In this document: positions 1 through 11,626 of the stretch, one piece after another
Position numbering within the stretch: the first letter of the stretch is position 1
How the letters are laid out: each line of letters starts with the position of its first letter
Notes under the pieces: model-generated
What the model saw: the letters and a program-made list of their open reading frames with translations, nothing else
Databases searched by the model: none
What the model was told of the DNA's origin: nothing
Source of the DNA: Dicyema japonicum
Lineage: Eukaryota > Dicyemida > Rhombozoa > Dicyemidae
Direction: 5' to 3'
Assembly: GCA_011109175.1 (NCBI GenBank)
Contig: RDEW01000001.1
Location: 322,395 to 386,394 of the forward strand
Length of the DNA stretch: 64,000 bases
Translations under genes and position numbers: made by a program

Positions 1-1293
1 CGTCTTCTGACTAAGCAGAAATCTCACAACCACGACACGTCAATTTGACGTCATTGACAGAAATCCAATGGTTTTCTCTGGTGGTTTCATTTTAATGACG
101 CGGTCTCCCACAATGTCATCTACTGTATAAAAATCCTTTGTGCGGGCAACACGTTAGATATGCCTGGTTTATAACATAATCGTCGTGATGAGGTGGTGCA
201 CATAAAATTAATGGACGAATTTGCATCTTGGCTTTTCTCCAGCTTATTCGCATGTTATTTCAGCACGCTAAATTGAGAAACCTAAACTTATCACTGATAC
301 GTGGGCCACGACGCTTTTCTTTCTAGCAGAATTTTAGAGACGTGGATTTCTTTCTTAATTTACCATATTCACTATTCCGGATTGCAGATTTGTCAAGCAG
401 GGAGGAAAAAATGAGTGAGAGGTTTGTTAGATGGACAATTTTCATTCTTAGAGAATTTATGCTATCGTAACTAATTCCTGTGGGTACTTTTGTTTCTACG
501 GCAGCTGGTTAAATATGAACTCTCCAGCAACACATTCGTGAATTCATATTATTCTGCACATTAAACTTTTGTTATAAGTACAAACAGAATTCATATATAA
601 TGTTCCCACGGGTTATGTACGGCATATTTGTTTTTTTTATTCGAGTTATTGTGTTAATGCTCGCTTCATATTTTTCAGGAGTAGTCGAGCAATTTCAACT
701 TTTTTTTCGTAACTAAAGCTCATAATGATTTAGTGTGACAGTTTTTTTATTTAAAAATAATTAATTTTTTAACGACTAGAAATAAAAAATAGTAATAAAT
801 TCAGTTCCAAATCGAAGTTTTCGACATTTTTGGCTGAGATCCGATAAAGTGTTCCAAAAACTAAGGTTGTTCCAAAAACTGAAGTGTTCCAGCCCCGAGG
901 TCCGTTTCAAATCGACGTCGGACTGTATTTAATAATAATTAAATAAAAAAATTAATTAATAATTTAAATAAAATAAAAATTGACCTAATAAAATTTAGAT
1001 TAAATGAACAGAACTATTCATTTTGTCATATTTATTCTGTTAAGCAAAATCGTCAAAATAAACTGCAGAAAGAGATATATCTTAATTGATTCATATATAA
1101 ATTATAAGAATCCTTCTAATGTATATATTTCGATAACTTTAGCAATATCCTTTATTTCAGTTAACTAAGTATCTAACTATAGATGGTATTAATGGTGAGT
1201 ATATTTATCTGATAAAAATATAAGTTTAAATTTATTCTACACTTTCACAATGAGTTTTATACTATTGACTTTATAACAGAAATTGTTTATGGT

Positions 1294-2270
1294 ATGTTTT
1301 TCGTTGTACTTAAGGTGGTAAGCATTATACTAATATCACAACGATTCCTAAAACCAAATTTGGGGATTACTACCGATGTGGTTATACTCATATTAGTTTT
1401 TCGGATAATATATCTGTTACATTTTATTCAAACAAGTTGCAATATCAAGATAAAAGTAGTTTGTTTTATTTTACTGGAAAAGGTTTTTATTAAAATTTAT
1501 TTAGCTAATGACTGTAACCCAAATAATGACCCAAATACGCCGATTTGGTTTTTTTTTAACAAAAATAAAATCCGAGCAGTAATCAGTGGAATTATCAAAA
1601 TATCATATATTGACAATAACAAAATTGTACACGTTTGCATTGATTCTTAGATAACAGATGAGCATTTCGATGAACATCACTATAATATTTTAACACGTTC
1701 TGTTTATCGAAACAATAAATACATGTTGAATGGTGCACATTCTAAAATATTTATTACGGCGGATAAACTAGATGGAGGAAAATATATTATTTATAACTTT
1801 TATGTTTGTGTTGGGAATAAAAATCTAAATGCGTTTTTCTTGAAAAGCAATTTAAACAAATTAAAATTGGAGGATATTATCAATGTGGATTCATCTCACA
1901 AAACTATCAAAATGTGACTATCGAAATTTCATCTCTTAAATTACAATGTTTCCGCAATGATCTGAGTTTTGAATTTATTGGAGATGGTAAATAAATCCGG
2001 CTGAATTTTAGATAAAGGATGCTTTGAAGAACAAATATCGAATCATCGTAATGCTGTAAAACCGACTAAATTTTAGATGGAATAAGTTTTGAAAATCTAA
2101 TATCGTCTGAAAGTAAACCCGTAAAAAAATTGACGAAACATCAAATAATTGGAATCGTGTGTGGAGTTGTTGCAATAATATTTACGTGTGTCGTTGTCCT
2201 TTTTTATTTCAAACAGAAATCACATGTTGAAATACAGGAAACCATTCCATTAAACTTTGTAACTAACTGA
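1294..2270 (+). pseudogene. Single-pass membrane protein of the repeat-domain family, left-arm copy (frameshifted)
   Basis: This is a diverged relative of the genes at 28 kb, 36 kb, 46 kb and 53 kb. The shared pattern is Pro-Ile-Trp, then Gly-Ile-hydrophobic-x-hydrophobic-x-Tyr-x-Asp-x-Asn-Lys. The stop at 1648-1650 disappears if 1627-1650 (24 nt, gtacac...cttag) is an intron. Further candidate introns are 1987-2011 (25 nt) and 2048-2076 (29 nt). Removing them joins the ectodomain to a transmembrane helix rich in Ile, Val and Gly and a short basic tail, ending TGA at 2268-2270. Compared with the right-arm copy, this one has one-base indels around 1815-1850 that shift the frame, so it is probably inactive. 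The first exons are unresolved: a 19-nt segment at about 1379-1397 could be another intron. The function is unknown; the architecture suggests a surface protein. Confidence 0.55.
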
Positions 2271-3817
2271 TATTAATTTGTCAAACGGTCTTCAATTTAT
2301 TTGAATTTATATAATTATTAATTATTTGAATTACAGTCGACATTCTAAAATCTAACAAAATTTTTAATTTTTCAATTTTAACGAAAGTATACCAAAAATC
2401 CCTGATGTTTTCGAAATTATGACTAAAATGCTCCTAAAAAGCCCCCCTCAAGTGGATACGGACTAGCCTTGGATACTATGCCGCTGTTCATTCAATTAGA
2501 ATATTCCAAAACAAAAATCTACAATCGTAAACTTTCAAAGAAAGTATTCACAAGTTGTGTCATCGATCGAGGAATTTACTGCCAGGACATCATGTGCTTT
2601 TATAAGAGAACAACAATCAAAGTCAACGTTCACATGACAGAGAATGTTGGACTCATGAACGTCCTCCTTTTTCTGAAAGTGCACTGACAACGTCTAAATT
2701 GAACTAAGTACTTTGTGGTGAACCATTTTCCTGAGAATACTAAAGTTCTAGTCAATAAATTCACTTTTCCATTATCCTACCTAACGTCTTGTCAACGTCA
2801 AGTTTGACGATTAAGAATAGATCCAGGTCACCCTAACTGTTCCTTCAGACGTTTTGGAATTCATTCCTCGAAAATATAGCCCCGTAAGGCATCTCTTTGT
2901 CCAGTTTTAACGTTTCGTGAAGTGGCCTAATGTTGGCAGTTAAAGCATTTCGCTTGTAGATTTCTGGCTCATTCTCATGTTATTTCAGACGGAAAATTGA
3001 GAAAACTTAACTAATCACTAATAAGTGTGCCACGACGCTCCTCTTTCCGCAGAAATTGAAGAGACTTGAGGTTTTATCTTAATTTACGCGTTCCAACAGA
3101 TTCTTGAGATAATGGATTCTGCACCAAAAAAGGAGGAAACCATATTCATTATTTCAAATTGCACATTGTTCATTGAGGGACAATTTTCCTTTTTAGTTAA
3201 TTTATGGTATCGTAACTAAGACTGAGATTCAGGTATACTCCACTATATTCTAAATTTTTGTCTAACTTTCCTTCAATGGCGATCTACTACTCCAGATGGT
3301 TTCGATGCGTCTCCTGTTCAATTGTAAAATTCAAAAAACTCAAAGTGTGGACTTGTATTGATTACTGGTTTTGACTTACGTGTTGTTGTAGACCGCCTAC
3401 AATGAGAGTCTTGTATTCTGGTGCTTGAGAACGCTTATGCATGTGAGACCAACGATGAGTTAACGAATCCTGTGCAACCCACAATAACCTAATCGAAACT
3501 AGAAATCAGACAGCAATCGACAAGGGTCAATTCCTATTCTATCTCCACCATGACGAAGATGATCCATGATTTTGTATCAACTAGAGTCATTCGTTACGGA
3601 AGTCATCCACAACCAATAGATGATTTGAAAAATCCCTCGATAGAGATTCCAAAAAAATCTTATCGCAAATCCACTCCGGACATTTCAGCCCCTAGGATTG
3701 ATCTGAGTATTGGTTTTCTTCAAATGACCTGTTTGGTGTGATTATCAATCAAATTCATTCCTGATAACTAGGGCGAAATTAATAGGACATTTTTTAGGAC
3801 ATTTTAAAAGCAAAATA

Positions 3818-4562
3818 CCGTATTTGCCGGTGTATAAGTCGACCCCCCCTACTATTTACTATGTAACCCTGTGATATTAAGCGCCGAGAGAGACCAACAA
3901 CAATGAACACTCTTAGAAATTGATTTATTTTTAGTTAGGAAACTTTTGAAAAAGAGTTATCTTTTCCTCTAAATCTTCAGACAGTTTCTGAGCAAGTTTA
4001 GTTTTTTTGTAGCACAAAGTCATTTCTCTTTAAAAATCGTGAACACCAACTTAAGATCCTTTGAACACCAACTTAAGACAAATCATATTTTTTGTGACAA
4101 CAAACCCACACTTTCGTAGCTCCTCGACCCAGCATGCAAGTTCTTGTTCAAGTGCTGGCACTGCAGCTTTTCCCTCTATTAGCACATTTGTTTCTTGGCA
4201 TCACTGCTAGCTGTGTTGCATTGCGTTTCCAGTCTCTTACTAGTTTCTCATTTACTCCAAACTTTCTCGAAGCAGCACAGTCGTTAGTTTATTCGGCAAA
4301 TTTATAACTTGCAGTTTAAACTTGGCAGAGTATTTCATTTGTTTAGACATGGGTAATGAATGAATGTTTATGTAGTTATCATTTTATACCATTCACTTCT
4401 ATAATTAGATTGATCTTTGCAAGAATTTTTTTTGAAGTGTGTAGTAATTACCATCACATTTGAAGCGATGAATACGAAGTTGAATTTCATGACTCGGTGC
4501 ATAAGTCGAGGTCGATTTTTAGGTAGATTTTTGATCTAACAAGGTAGACTTATACACGGTAG
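3818..4562 (-). mobile_element. pogo-like transposon fragment with TIRs, left-arm copy
   Basis: The ends are inverted repeats of the form taccg...tgtataagtcgacc and ggtagacttatacacggta. The inside, read on the minus strand, encodes the start of a CENP-B/pogo-type DNA-binding domain (YSAKFKLQV, then KFGVNEKLVRDWKR, then ALEQELACWVEELRK). No DDE catalytic core is present, so this is an internally deleted, non-autonomous copy. It is the mirror image of 8352-9102 and was therefore in place before the palindrome formed. The reading frame contains stops and frame changes. Confidence 0.65.
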
Positions 4563-4926
4563 TACAATTAGGACATTTAAGGACAAAAGAGTTCATATTG
4601 AACATTTACATTTAATATTACTTTCCCGTTAATGTTACATTCATCTATAATTTAATAGAATGTAGAGAATTTATGCTATCGTAACTAATTCCTGTGGGTC
4701 CTTTTTTTGACCCTACTGACTCAAAGCCAAACAGAATAAAATCTTACTGATAATTCCTAATTTTTGTCCTTTTAGCAGTTAGTTTAGGCATTCTTATAAT
4801 CTAAAAAGATAGATTTTCAAAAAATTGTGTACTAAATATACCGCGGGAAAATAAGTAAGTAGGAAATATTTGAATAGGTTTACTTTATTTAACATACAAT
4901 AATAATCAACAACCTTCCTCGCCTGC

Positions 4927-5711
4927 CTGTTCGCCAGCCTCTTTAGACAAGTTCGATTCTGGTTGCTGAAACAACTCCGAGAGCGCCTTGTCCAATTGAA
5001 CCCTCTGCCTCCTATACTCCAGTGTCAGGCTCTCTAGGGTCCGCTTTAACACAGTGGACTGTAGATAGGCCTAAAGCTTCCTATCTACCCCCAACTGCTT
5101 CAGATAACCCTTGTGGTACTTTGTTGCAATTTCTTCCCACATCATTACTATAGGAATAACGAGGACCTTTCAACCATGCATCTGCACCATCTGAGACATG
5201 ATGCCAACCTCTATGATAAGGACTTGGGCAGACTCCTTATCGTGTACCACAATGTCCGGTTTATTGAGCTTGACTACCACCGAGGTACGGATAACACTGT
5301 CTACCTTAATTTGGACCCTGGTGTTCTCTACTACAGAATGCACCTTATGAGTCCGCAACTTTCTGGGGTGGCGAATACCATACTATTGCATAGTAGAAGA
5401 TGAAGACTCCTTAGTACCTCGTTATGCCTCCACACATAGTCGTGGCAGAGCATGGATCCAGATCGAGTGGCTAAATGACCGTATTTTAGCCATATTGTCG
5501 ACTACTTAAGGTTGACATGTGGGTTGTCCAATGCTCTAAAGAGGACCTTATAAGGCTTTTTAAGGTGATCTTTTCCATCAAATTATTATATTGTAATTCG
5601 ATCAACGCCTTCACATTTACTACCCCACCATCATCAAAACCATACTTAGCAGAAAAAAAGGTCTGATAGTGCCTAGGTGGGTTGCCCGTGTTTTCTCGGT
5701 CGTTATTATTT
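4927..5711 (-). pseudogene. R2-like retrotransposon 3' end: restriction-like endonuclease remnant, left-arm copy
   Basis: This mirrors 7202-7986 and encodes the same C-terminal part of an R2-type Pol on the minus strand. Recognisable pieces are the HLATRC end of the zinc knuckle, the nuclease motif NKPDIVVHDKE...IIEVG, and the tail VLKRTLESLTLEYRRQ. It is broken by stops and by an internal deletion after the IEVG motif. No RT domain remains, so only the last few hundred residues inserted or survived. Plus-strand ORFs here, such as 5113-5403, are shadows of this coding strand. Confidence 0.65.
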
Positions 5712-5977
5712 TAATAATAATAAAGCCTTTTCACGAGAGCCATAATATTTATAGCTCCGCATAGGCAGGACACACACTTTATTTAAGTAAAGAACAGTTA
5801 ATTTTAACTAATCGTAGAACCAAGGAATGATCTTCACTTCTTTTTTTCTTTTTTATTGTGTGTGAGTCCTTTCTAGACAATCCAGTTCCGCAGTGAGTAT
5901 CCACTGATGATGGCGTCACTCGTCAAACCCCTTCTGCATCGTGCGGCCCTTAAAGGGAAATGAGTTCGACACCCCTG
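5705..5977 (-). repeat. Dispersed repeat with hAT-type end and TTA-rich tail, left-arm copy
   Basis: Read on the minus strand, the repeat begins caggggtgtcgaactcattt, a typical hAT terminal motif, runs about 270 bp, and finishes with gctctcgtgaaaaggctttatt and a TTA-rich stretch. Copies or parts recur at 6934-7202, 31885-32000, 39050-39190, 49545-49823 and 55275-55452. No partner TIR is visible, so it may be a truncated hAT element or a short interspersed repeat that captured a hAT end. Confidence 0.6.
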
Positions 5978-6264
5978 ACTTAATGGATACTTTTTCTCTT
6001 AGTTACATTGATGATTTTTGCTACTTCAATTCAAATTGTGTGTTTAAGCTGTGTCTCGTCAAATTGTTAGTTTTCTTACGTTCTGTTCGTTGTATAACTT
6101 CAATATATATCTCTAAGTTTTCCTAACTCTAATGATATTATAAATGATCTCAACGTGATATTATAAATGATCAAAATAATAATAACTGATTTTATTAGAA
6201 AAAAAATTAAAAAATTTATATTGTAAAATTATTCTAGCTTTGCTAAATCTCTGCTATTTTCTTT

Positions 6265-6650
6265 TACAAAATTATTAAACATTTTGACTAAGTTATTAAA
6301 TTTTATGACAAAATTATTAAACATTTTGACAAGTTATTAAATTTTATGACAAATTTATTAAATATTTTGACAAAGTTATTAAATTTTATGACAAAGTTAT
6401 TAAATAAATAGGAAAACCCTGTAAAATATTTAAAATAATTTAATTAAATTAATAAAATATATGCGAACATTTAAAAAAAATTAATTTAATTTACAGGGTT
6501 TTCCTATTTATTTAATAACTTTGTCATAAAATTAATAACTTTGTCAAAATATCTAATAACTTTGTCATAAAATTTAATAACTTTGTCAAAATTTAATAAA
6601 TTTGTCAAAATGTTTAATAACTTAGTCAAAATGTTTAATAATTTTTGTAA
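6265..6650. repeat. AT-rich minisatellite around the palindrome centre
   Basis: Both inner arm ends hold tandem units of roughly 21 bp alternating attaaattttatgacaaagtt and attaaacattttgacaaagtt, in opposite orientation on the two sides. The arms stop at 6425 and 6490, leaving a 64-bp spacer of almost pure A and T with one gcg. Such a centre can form a hairpin and is a plausible origin of the inverted duplication. No gene is present. Confidence 0.75.
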
Positions 6651-6933
6651 AGAAATAGCAGAGATTTAGCAAAGCTAGAATAATTTTACAATATAAATTT
6701 TTAATTTTTTTTCTAATAAAATCAGTTATTATTATTTTGATCATTTATAATATCACGTTGAGATCATTTATAATATCATTAGAGTTAGGAAAACTTAGAG
6801 ATATATATTGAAGTTATACAACGAACAGAACGTAAGAAAACTAACAATTTGACTAGACACAGCTGAAACACACAATTTGAATTGAAGTAGCAAAAATCAT
6901 CAATGTAACTAAGAGAAAAAGTATCCATTAAGT

Positions 6934-7202
6934 CAGGGGTGTCGAACTCATTTCCCTTTGAGGGCCGCACGATGCAGAAGGGGTTTGACGAGTGACGCCG
7001 TCATCAGTGGATACTCACTGCGGAACTGGATTGTCTAGAAAGGACTCACACACAATACAAAAAGGAAAAAAGAAGTGAAGATCATTCCTTGGTTCTACGA
7101 TTAGTTAAAATTAACTGTTCTTTACTTAAATAAAGTGTGTGTCCTGCCTATGCGGAGCTATAAATATTATGGCTCTCGTGAAAAGGCTTTATTATTATTA
7201 TT
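6934..7202 (+). repeat. Dispersed repeat with hAT-type end and TTA-rich tail, right-arm copy
   Basis: This starts caggggtgtcgaactcattt at 6934 and ends in ttattattattcaaataata near 7205. It is the most complete copy in the window and the mirror of 5705-5977. The R2-like fragment begins immediately downstream. In other copies only the part after the cgatgcagaagg boundary is present. Confidence 0.6.
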
Positions 7203-7986
7203 CAAATAATAACGACCGAGAAAACACCGGCAACCCACCTAGGAACTATCAGACCTTTTTTTCTGCTAAGTATGGTGTTGATGATGGTGGGGTAGTAAAT
7301 GTGAAGGCGTTGATCGAATTACAATATAATAATTTGATGGAAAATCACCTTAAAAAGCCTTATAAGGTCCTCTTTAGAGCATTGGACAACCCACATGTCA
7401 ACCTTAAGTAGTCGACAATATGGCTAAAATACGGTCATTTAGCCACTCGATGTGGATCCATGCTCTGCCACGACTATGTGTGGAGGCATAACAAGGTAGT
7501 AAGGAGTCTTCATCTTCTACTATGCAATAGTATGGTATTCGCCACCCCAGAAAGTTGCGGACTCATAAGGTGCATTCTGTAGTAGAGAACACCAGGGTCC
7601 AAATTAAGGTAGACAGTGTTATCCGTACCTCGGTGGTAGTCAAGCTCAATAAACCGGACATTGTGGTACACGATAAGGAGTCTGCCCAAGTCCTTATCAT
7701 AGAGGTTGGCATCACGTCTCAGATGGGGCAGATGCATGGTTGAAAGGTCCTCGTTATTCCTATAGTAATGATGTGGGAAGAAATTGCAACAAAGTACCAC
7801 AAGGGTTATCTGAAGCAGTTGGGGGTAGATAGGAAGCTCCAGGCCTATCTACAGTCCACTGTGTTAAAGCGGACCCTAGAGAGCCTGACACTGGAGTATA
7901 GGAGGCAGAGGGTTCAATTGGACAAGGCGCTCTCGGAGTTGTTTCAGCAACCAGAATCGAACTTGTCTAAAGAGGCTGGCGAATAG
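7202..7986 (+). pseudogene. R2-like retrotransposon 3' end: restriction-like endonuclease remnant, right-arm copy
   Basis: The order on the plus strand is: a region ending KPYKVLFRALDNP, then STIWLKYG, HLATRCGSMLCHDYVWRHN (end of a CCHC knuckle), a basic segment RKLRTHKVHS, the nuclease motif LNKPDIVVHDKE...IIEVGITS, and a C-terminal helix region KRTLESLTLEYRRQRVQ ending at TAG 7984-7986. Against the copy at 22870-23852, the first cysteines of the knuckle and about 40 residues after IEVG are missing. There is an in-frame TAG near 7410 and a frame change near 7535. KPD followed by IEV is the PD-(D/E)XK-type active site of R2-clade elements. It is inactive and lacks RT. Confidence 0.7.
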
Positions 7987-8351
7987 GTAGGCGAGGAAGG
8001 TTGTTGATTATTATTGTTTGTTAAATAAAGTAAACCAATTCAAATATTTCCTACTTACTTATTTTCCCGCGGTATATTTAGTACACAATTTTTTGAAAAT
8101 CTATCTTTTTAGATTATAAGAATGCCTAAACTAACTGCTAAAATGACAAAAATTAGGAATTATCAGTAAGATTTTATTCTGTTTGGCTTTGAGTCAGTAG
8201 GCTCAAAAAAAAGGACCCACAGGAATTAGTTACGATAGCATAAATTCTCTACATTCTATTAAATTATAGATGAATGTAACATTAACGGGAAAGTAATATT
8301 AAATGTAAATGTTCAATATGAACTCTTTTGTCCTTAAATGTCCTAATTGTA

Positions 8352-9102
8352 CTACCGTGTACAAGTCGACCTTGATCGATCAAAATCTACCTAAAAATCG
8401 ATTTCGACTTATACACCGAGTCATGAAATTCAACTTCGTATTCATCGATTCTAATGTGATAATAATTACTACACTTTTCACAAAAAATTCTTGCAAAGAT
8501 CAATCTAAATATAGAAGTGAATGGTTTAAAATGATAGCTACGTAAACATTCAATCATTACCCATGTCTAAACGAATGAAATACTCTGCCAAGTTTAAACT
8601 GCAAGTTGTAAACTTTGCCGAATAAACTAACGACTGTGCTGCTTCGAGAAAGTTTGGAGTAAATGAGAAACTAGTAAGAGACTGGAAACGCAATGCAACA
8701 CAGCTAGCAGTGATGCCAAGAAACAAATGTGCTAATAGAGGGAAAAGCTGCCAGTCGCCAGCACTTGAACAAGAACTTGCATGCTGGGTCGAGGAGCTAC
8801 GAAAGTGTGGGTTCGTTGTCACAAAAAATATGATTTGTCTTAAGTTGGTATTCAAAGGATCTTAAGTTGGTGTTCACGATTTTTAAAGAGAAATGACTTT
8901 GTGCTACAACAAAAAACTAAACTTGCTCAGAAACTGTCTGAAGATTTAGAGGAAAAGATAACTCTTTTTCAAAAGTTTCCTAACTAAAAATAAATCAATT
9001 TCTAAGATTGTTAATTGTTGTTGGTCTCTCTCGGCGCTTAATATCACAGGGTTACATAGTAAATAGTAGGGGGGGTCGACTTATACACCGGCAAATACGG
9101 TA
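8352..9102 (+). mobile_element. pogo-like transposon fragment with TIRs, right-arm copy
   Basis: The TIR-like ends are ctaccgtgtacaagtcgacc at 8352 and ggtcgacttatacaccggcaaatacggta ending at about 9102, next to TA dinucleotides. Starting at ATG 8563, the frame reads MSKRMKYSAKFKLQVVNF, one TAA, then CAASRKFGVNEKLVRDWKR and a CENP-B-type helix region with ELACWVEELRKCGFVVTKN. That is the N-terminal DNA-binding part of a pogo/Tigger-type transposase. The DDE core is absent. Other ORFs here (8309-8545, 8550-8855) are shadows. Confidence 0.7.
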
Positions 9103-10648
9103 TTTTGCTTTTAAAATGTCCTAAAAAATGTCCTATTAATTTCGCCCTAGTTATCAGGAATGAATTTGATTGATAATCACACCAAACTGGTCATTTGAAG
9201 AAAACCAATACTCAGATCAATCCTAGGGGTTGAAATGTCCGGAGTGGATTTGCGATAGATTCTTTTGGAATCTCTATCGAGGGATTCTTCAAATCATCTA
9301 TTGGTTGTGGATGACTTCCGTAACGAATGACTCTAGTTGATACAAGATCATAGATCATCTTCGTCATGGTTTAGAAAGAAGAGTAATTGAACCTTGTCGA
9401 TTGCTCTTTGATTTCTAGTTTCGATTAGGTTATTGTGGGTTGCACCGGATTTGTTAACTCATTGTAAGTCTCACATGCATAAGCGTTCTCCAGTACCAGA
9501 ATCAAGATTCTCATTGTAGGCGGTCTACAGCTGCACGTGGGTTACAACCAGTAATCAATACAAGCCCACACTTTGAGTTTTTTGAATTTTACATTTGAAC
9601 AGAAGACGCATCGAAACCAGCTGGAGTAGTAGATCGCCATTGGAGGAAAGTTTGACAAAAATTTAGTATATGGTGGATTATACCTGAATCTCAGTCTTAG
9701 TTACGATACAATAAAGTCTCTAAGAAGGAAAATTGTCCCTCATTGAACAATCTGCAATTTGGAATAGTGAATGTAATTTCCTCATCTCCCTTTTTCGTGT
9801 AGAATCCATTATAGAATCTGTTGGAACGCGTAAATTAAGATAGAACCCCACGTCTCTTCAAATTCTGCTGAAAGAGGAGCGTCATGGCCCACTTATCAGT
9901 GATAAGTTTAGGTTTCTCAATTTGCTGTACTGAAATAACATGAGAATGAGCCAGAAAGCTACTAACAAAATGCTTTAACTGCCAACATTCGGCCACTTCA
10001 CGAAACGTTAGAACTAGACAAAGAGATGCCTTACGGGGCTATATCTTTGAGGAACAAATTCCAAAACGTCTGAAGGACATTTAGGGTGCCCTGGATTTAT
10101 TCTTGATCGTCGAACTTGACGTTGACAAAACGTTAGGTAGAATAACGGAAAAGTGAATTTATTGACTAGAACTATAGTATTCTCAGGAAAATGGATCGCC
10201 ACCAAGTACGTAGTTCAGTTTACATGCTGTCAGTGCACTTTCAGAAAGAAGAGGACGTTTGTGAATCTAACATTTACTGTCATGTGAACATTGACTTTGA
10301 TTGTTGATCTCTTATAAAATCACATGATGTCACGGCAGTGAATTCCTCGATGGATGACACAACTTTTGAATACTTTCTTCTGAAAGTCCACGATTGTAGA
10401 TTTCTGTTTTGGAATATTTTAATTGAATGAACAACGGCATAATATCCAAGGCTACTCCGAATCCACTTGAAGAGGGTTTTTTAGGAGCATCTTAGTCATA
10501 ATTTCGAAAACATCAGGGATTTTTGGTATACTTTCGTTGAAATTGAAAAAATTAAAAATTTTGTTAGATTTTAGAATATCGACAGTAATTCAAATAATTA
10601 ATAATTATATAAATTCAAATAAATTGAAGACGGTTTGACAAATTAATA

Positions 10649-11626
10649 TTAGTTAGTTACAAAGCTTAATGGAATGCTTTCCTGTATTTCAACATGTGAT
10701 TTCGGTTTGATAAAAATAGGGACAATGACACACGTGAATATTATTGCAACAACTCCACACACGATTCCAATTATTTGATGTTTCGTCAATTTTTTTACGG
10801 CTTTACTTCCAGACGAAATTAGTTCTTCAAAACTTATTTTATCTAAAATTTAGTCGGTTTTACAGCATTACGATGATTCGATATTTGTTCTTCAAAGCAT
10901 CCTTTATCTAAAATTCAGCCGGATTTATTTACCATCTCCAATAAATTCAAAATTCAGATCATTGCGGAAACATTGTAATTTAAGAGATGAAATTTCGATA
11001 GTCACATTTTGATAGTTTTGTGAGATGAATCCACATTGATAATATTCTCCAATTTTAATTTGTTTAAATTGCTTTACAAGAAAAACGCATTTAGATTTTT
11101 CATTCCCAACACAAACATAAAAGTTATAAATAAGATATTTTCCTTCATCTAGTTTATCCGCCGTAATAAATATTTTAGAATTTGCACCATTCAACATGTA
11201 TTTATTGTTTCGATAAACAGAACGTGTTAAAATATTATAGTGATGTTCATCGAAATGCTCATTTGTTATCTAAGAATCAATGAAAACGTTTACAATTTTG
11301 TTATTGTCAATATATGATATTTTGATAATTCCACTGATTACTGCTCGGATTTTATTTTTGCTAAATAAAAACCAAATCGGCGTATTTGGGTCATTGTTTG
11401 GGTTACAGTCATTAGCTAAATAAATTTTAATAAAAACCTTTTCCAGTAAAATAAAACAAACTACTTTTATCTTGATATTGCAACTTGTTTGAATAAATTG
11501 TGACAGATAAATGATTCGAAAAATTAATATGAGTATAACCACATCGGTAGTAATCCCCAAATTTGGTTTTAGGAATCGTTGTGATATTAGTATAACGCTT
11601 ACCACCTTAAGTACAACGAAAAACAT
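10649..11626 (-). CDS. Single-pass membrane protein of the repeat-domain family, right-arm copy with ultrashort introns
   Basis: This is the better-preserved palindrome copy. The ORF from 11626 contains the family pattern PIW...GIIKISYIDNNKI and then an in-frame TAG. Removing 11270-11293 (24 nt, gtaaac...cttag) joins ITNEHFDEHHYN and an uninterrupted ectodomain with four cysteines (YVCVGN, SKCVFL, YYQCGF, LQCFRN). Removing 10908-10932 (25 nt) and 10843-10871 (29 nt) then leads to SKAVKKLTKHQIIGI, a hydrophobic helix GVVAIIFTCVIVPIF and a tail ending LSFVTN, stop at 10649-10651. The first intron sits at the same place as intron 1 of the 28-53 kb genes. The N-terminal exon structure is uncertain, since a possible 19-nt intron has lost its AG in this copy. 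This looks like a type I membrane protein; its role is unknown. Confidence 0.55.

Larger units (their letters stand above)
1..6425 (+). repeat. Left arm of giant inverted repeat
   Basis: The arm is the reverse complement of 6490-12908 along its whole length. The first ten bases, cgtcttctga, pair with tcagaagacg at 12899-12908, and landmarks mirror each other with coordinate sums of 12909-12920. Matching ORF pairs (1294-1650 with 11270-11626, 5113-5403 with 7510-7800, 5941-6126 with 6785-6970) differ by substitutions and small indels, so the arms are close but not identical. The arm starts at or before base 1, so its true outer end may lie outside the window. It carries a membrane-protein gene copy, a pogo-like fragment, an R2-like endonuclease fragment, a dispersed repeat and half of a minisatellite. 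About 1-1250, 2280-3810 and 4563-4920 contain no coding sequence I can support. Confidence 0.95.

Noticed and set aside
5113-5403. 96-codon ORF in the left arm (mirror 7510-7800)
   Set aside because: It lies antisense to the R2-like endonuclease motif KPDIVVHDKE, so it is a shadow frame.
5941-6126. 61-codon ORFs near the palindrome centre (mirror at 6785-6970)
   Set aside because: They begin inside a hAT-type terminal repeat and run into AT-rich sequence; mirror conservation comes from the palindrome.
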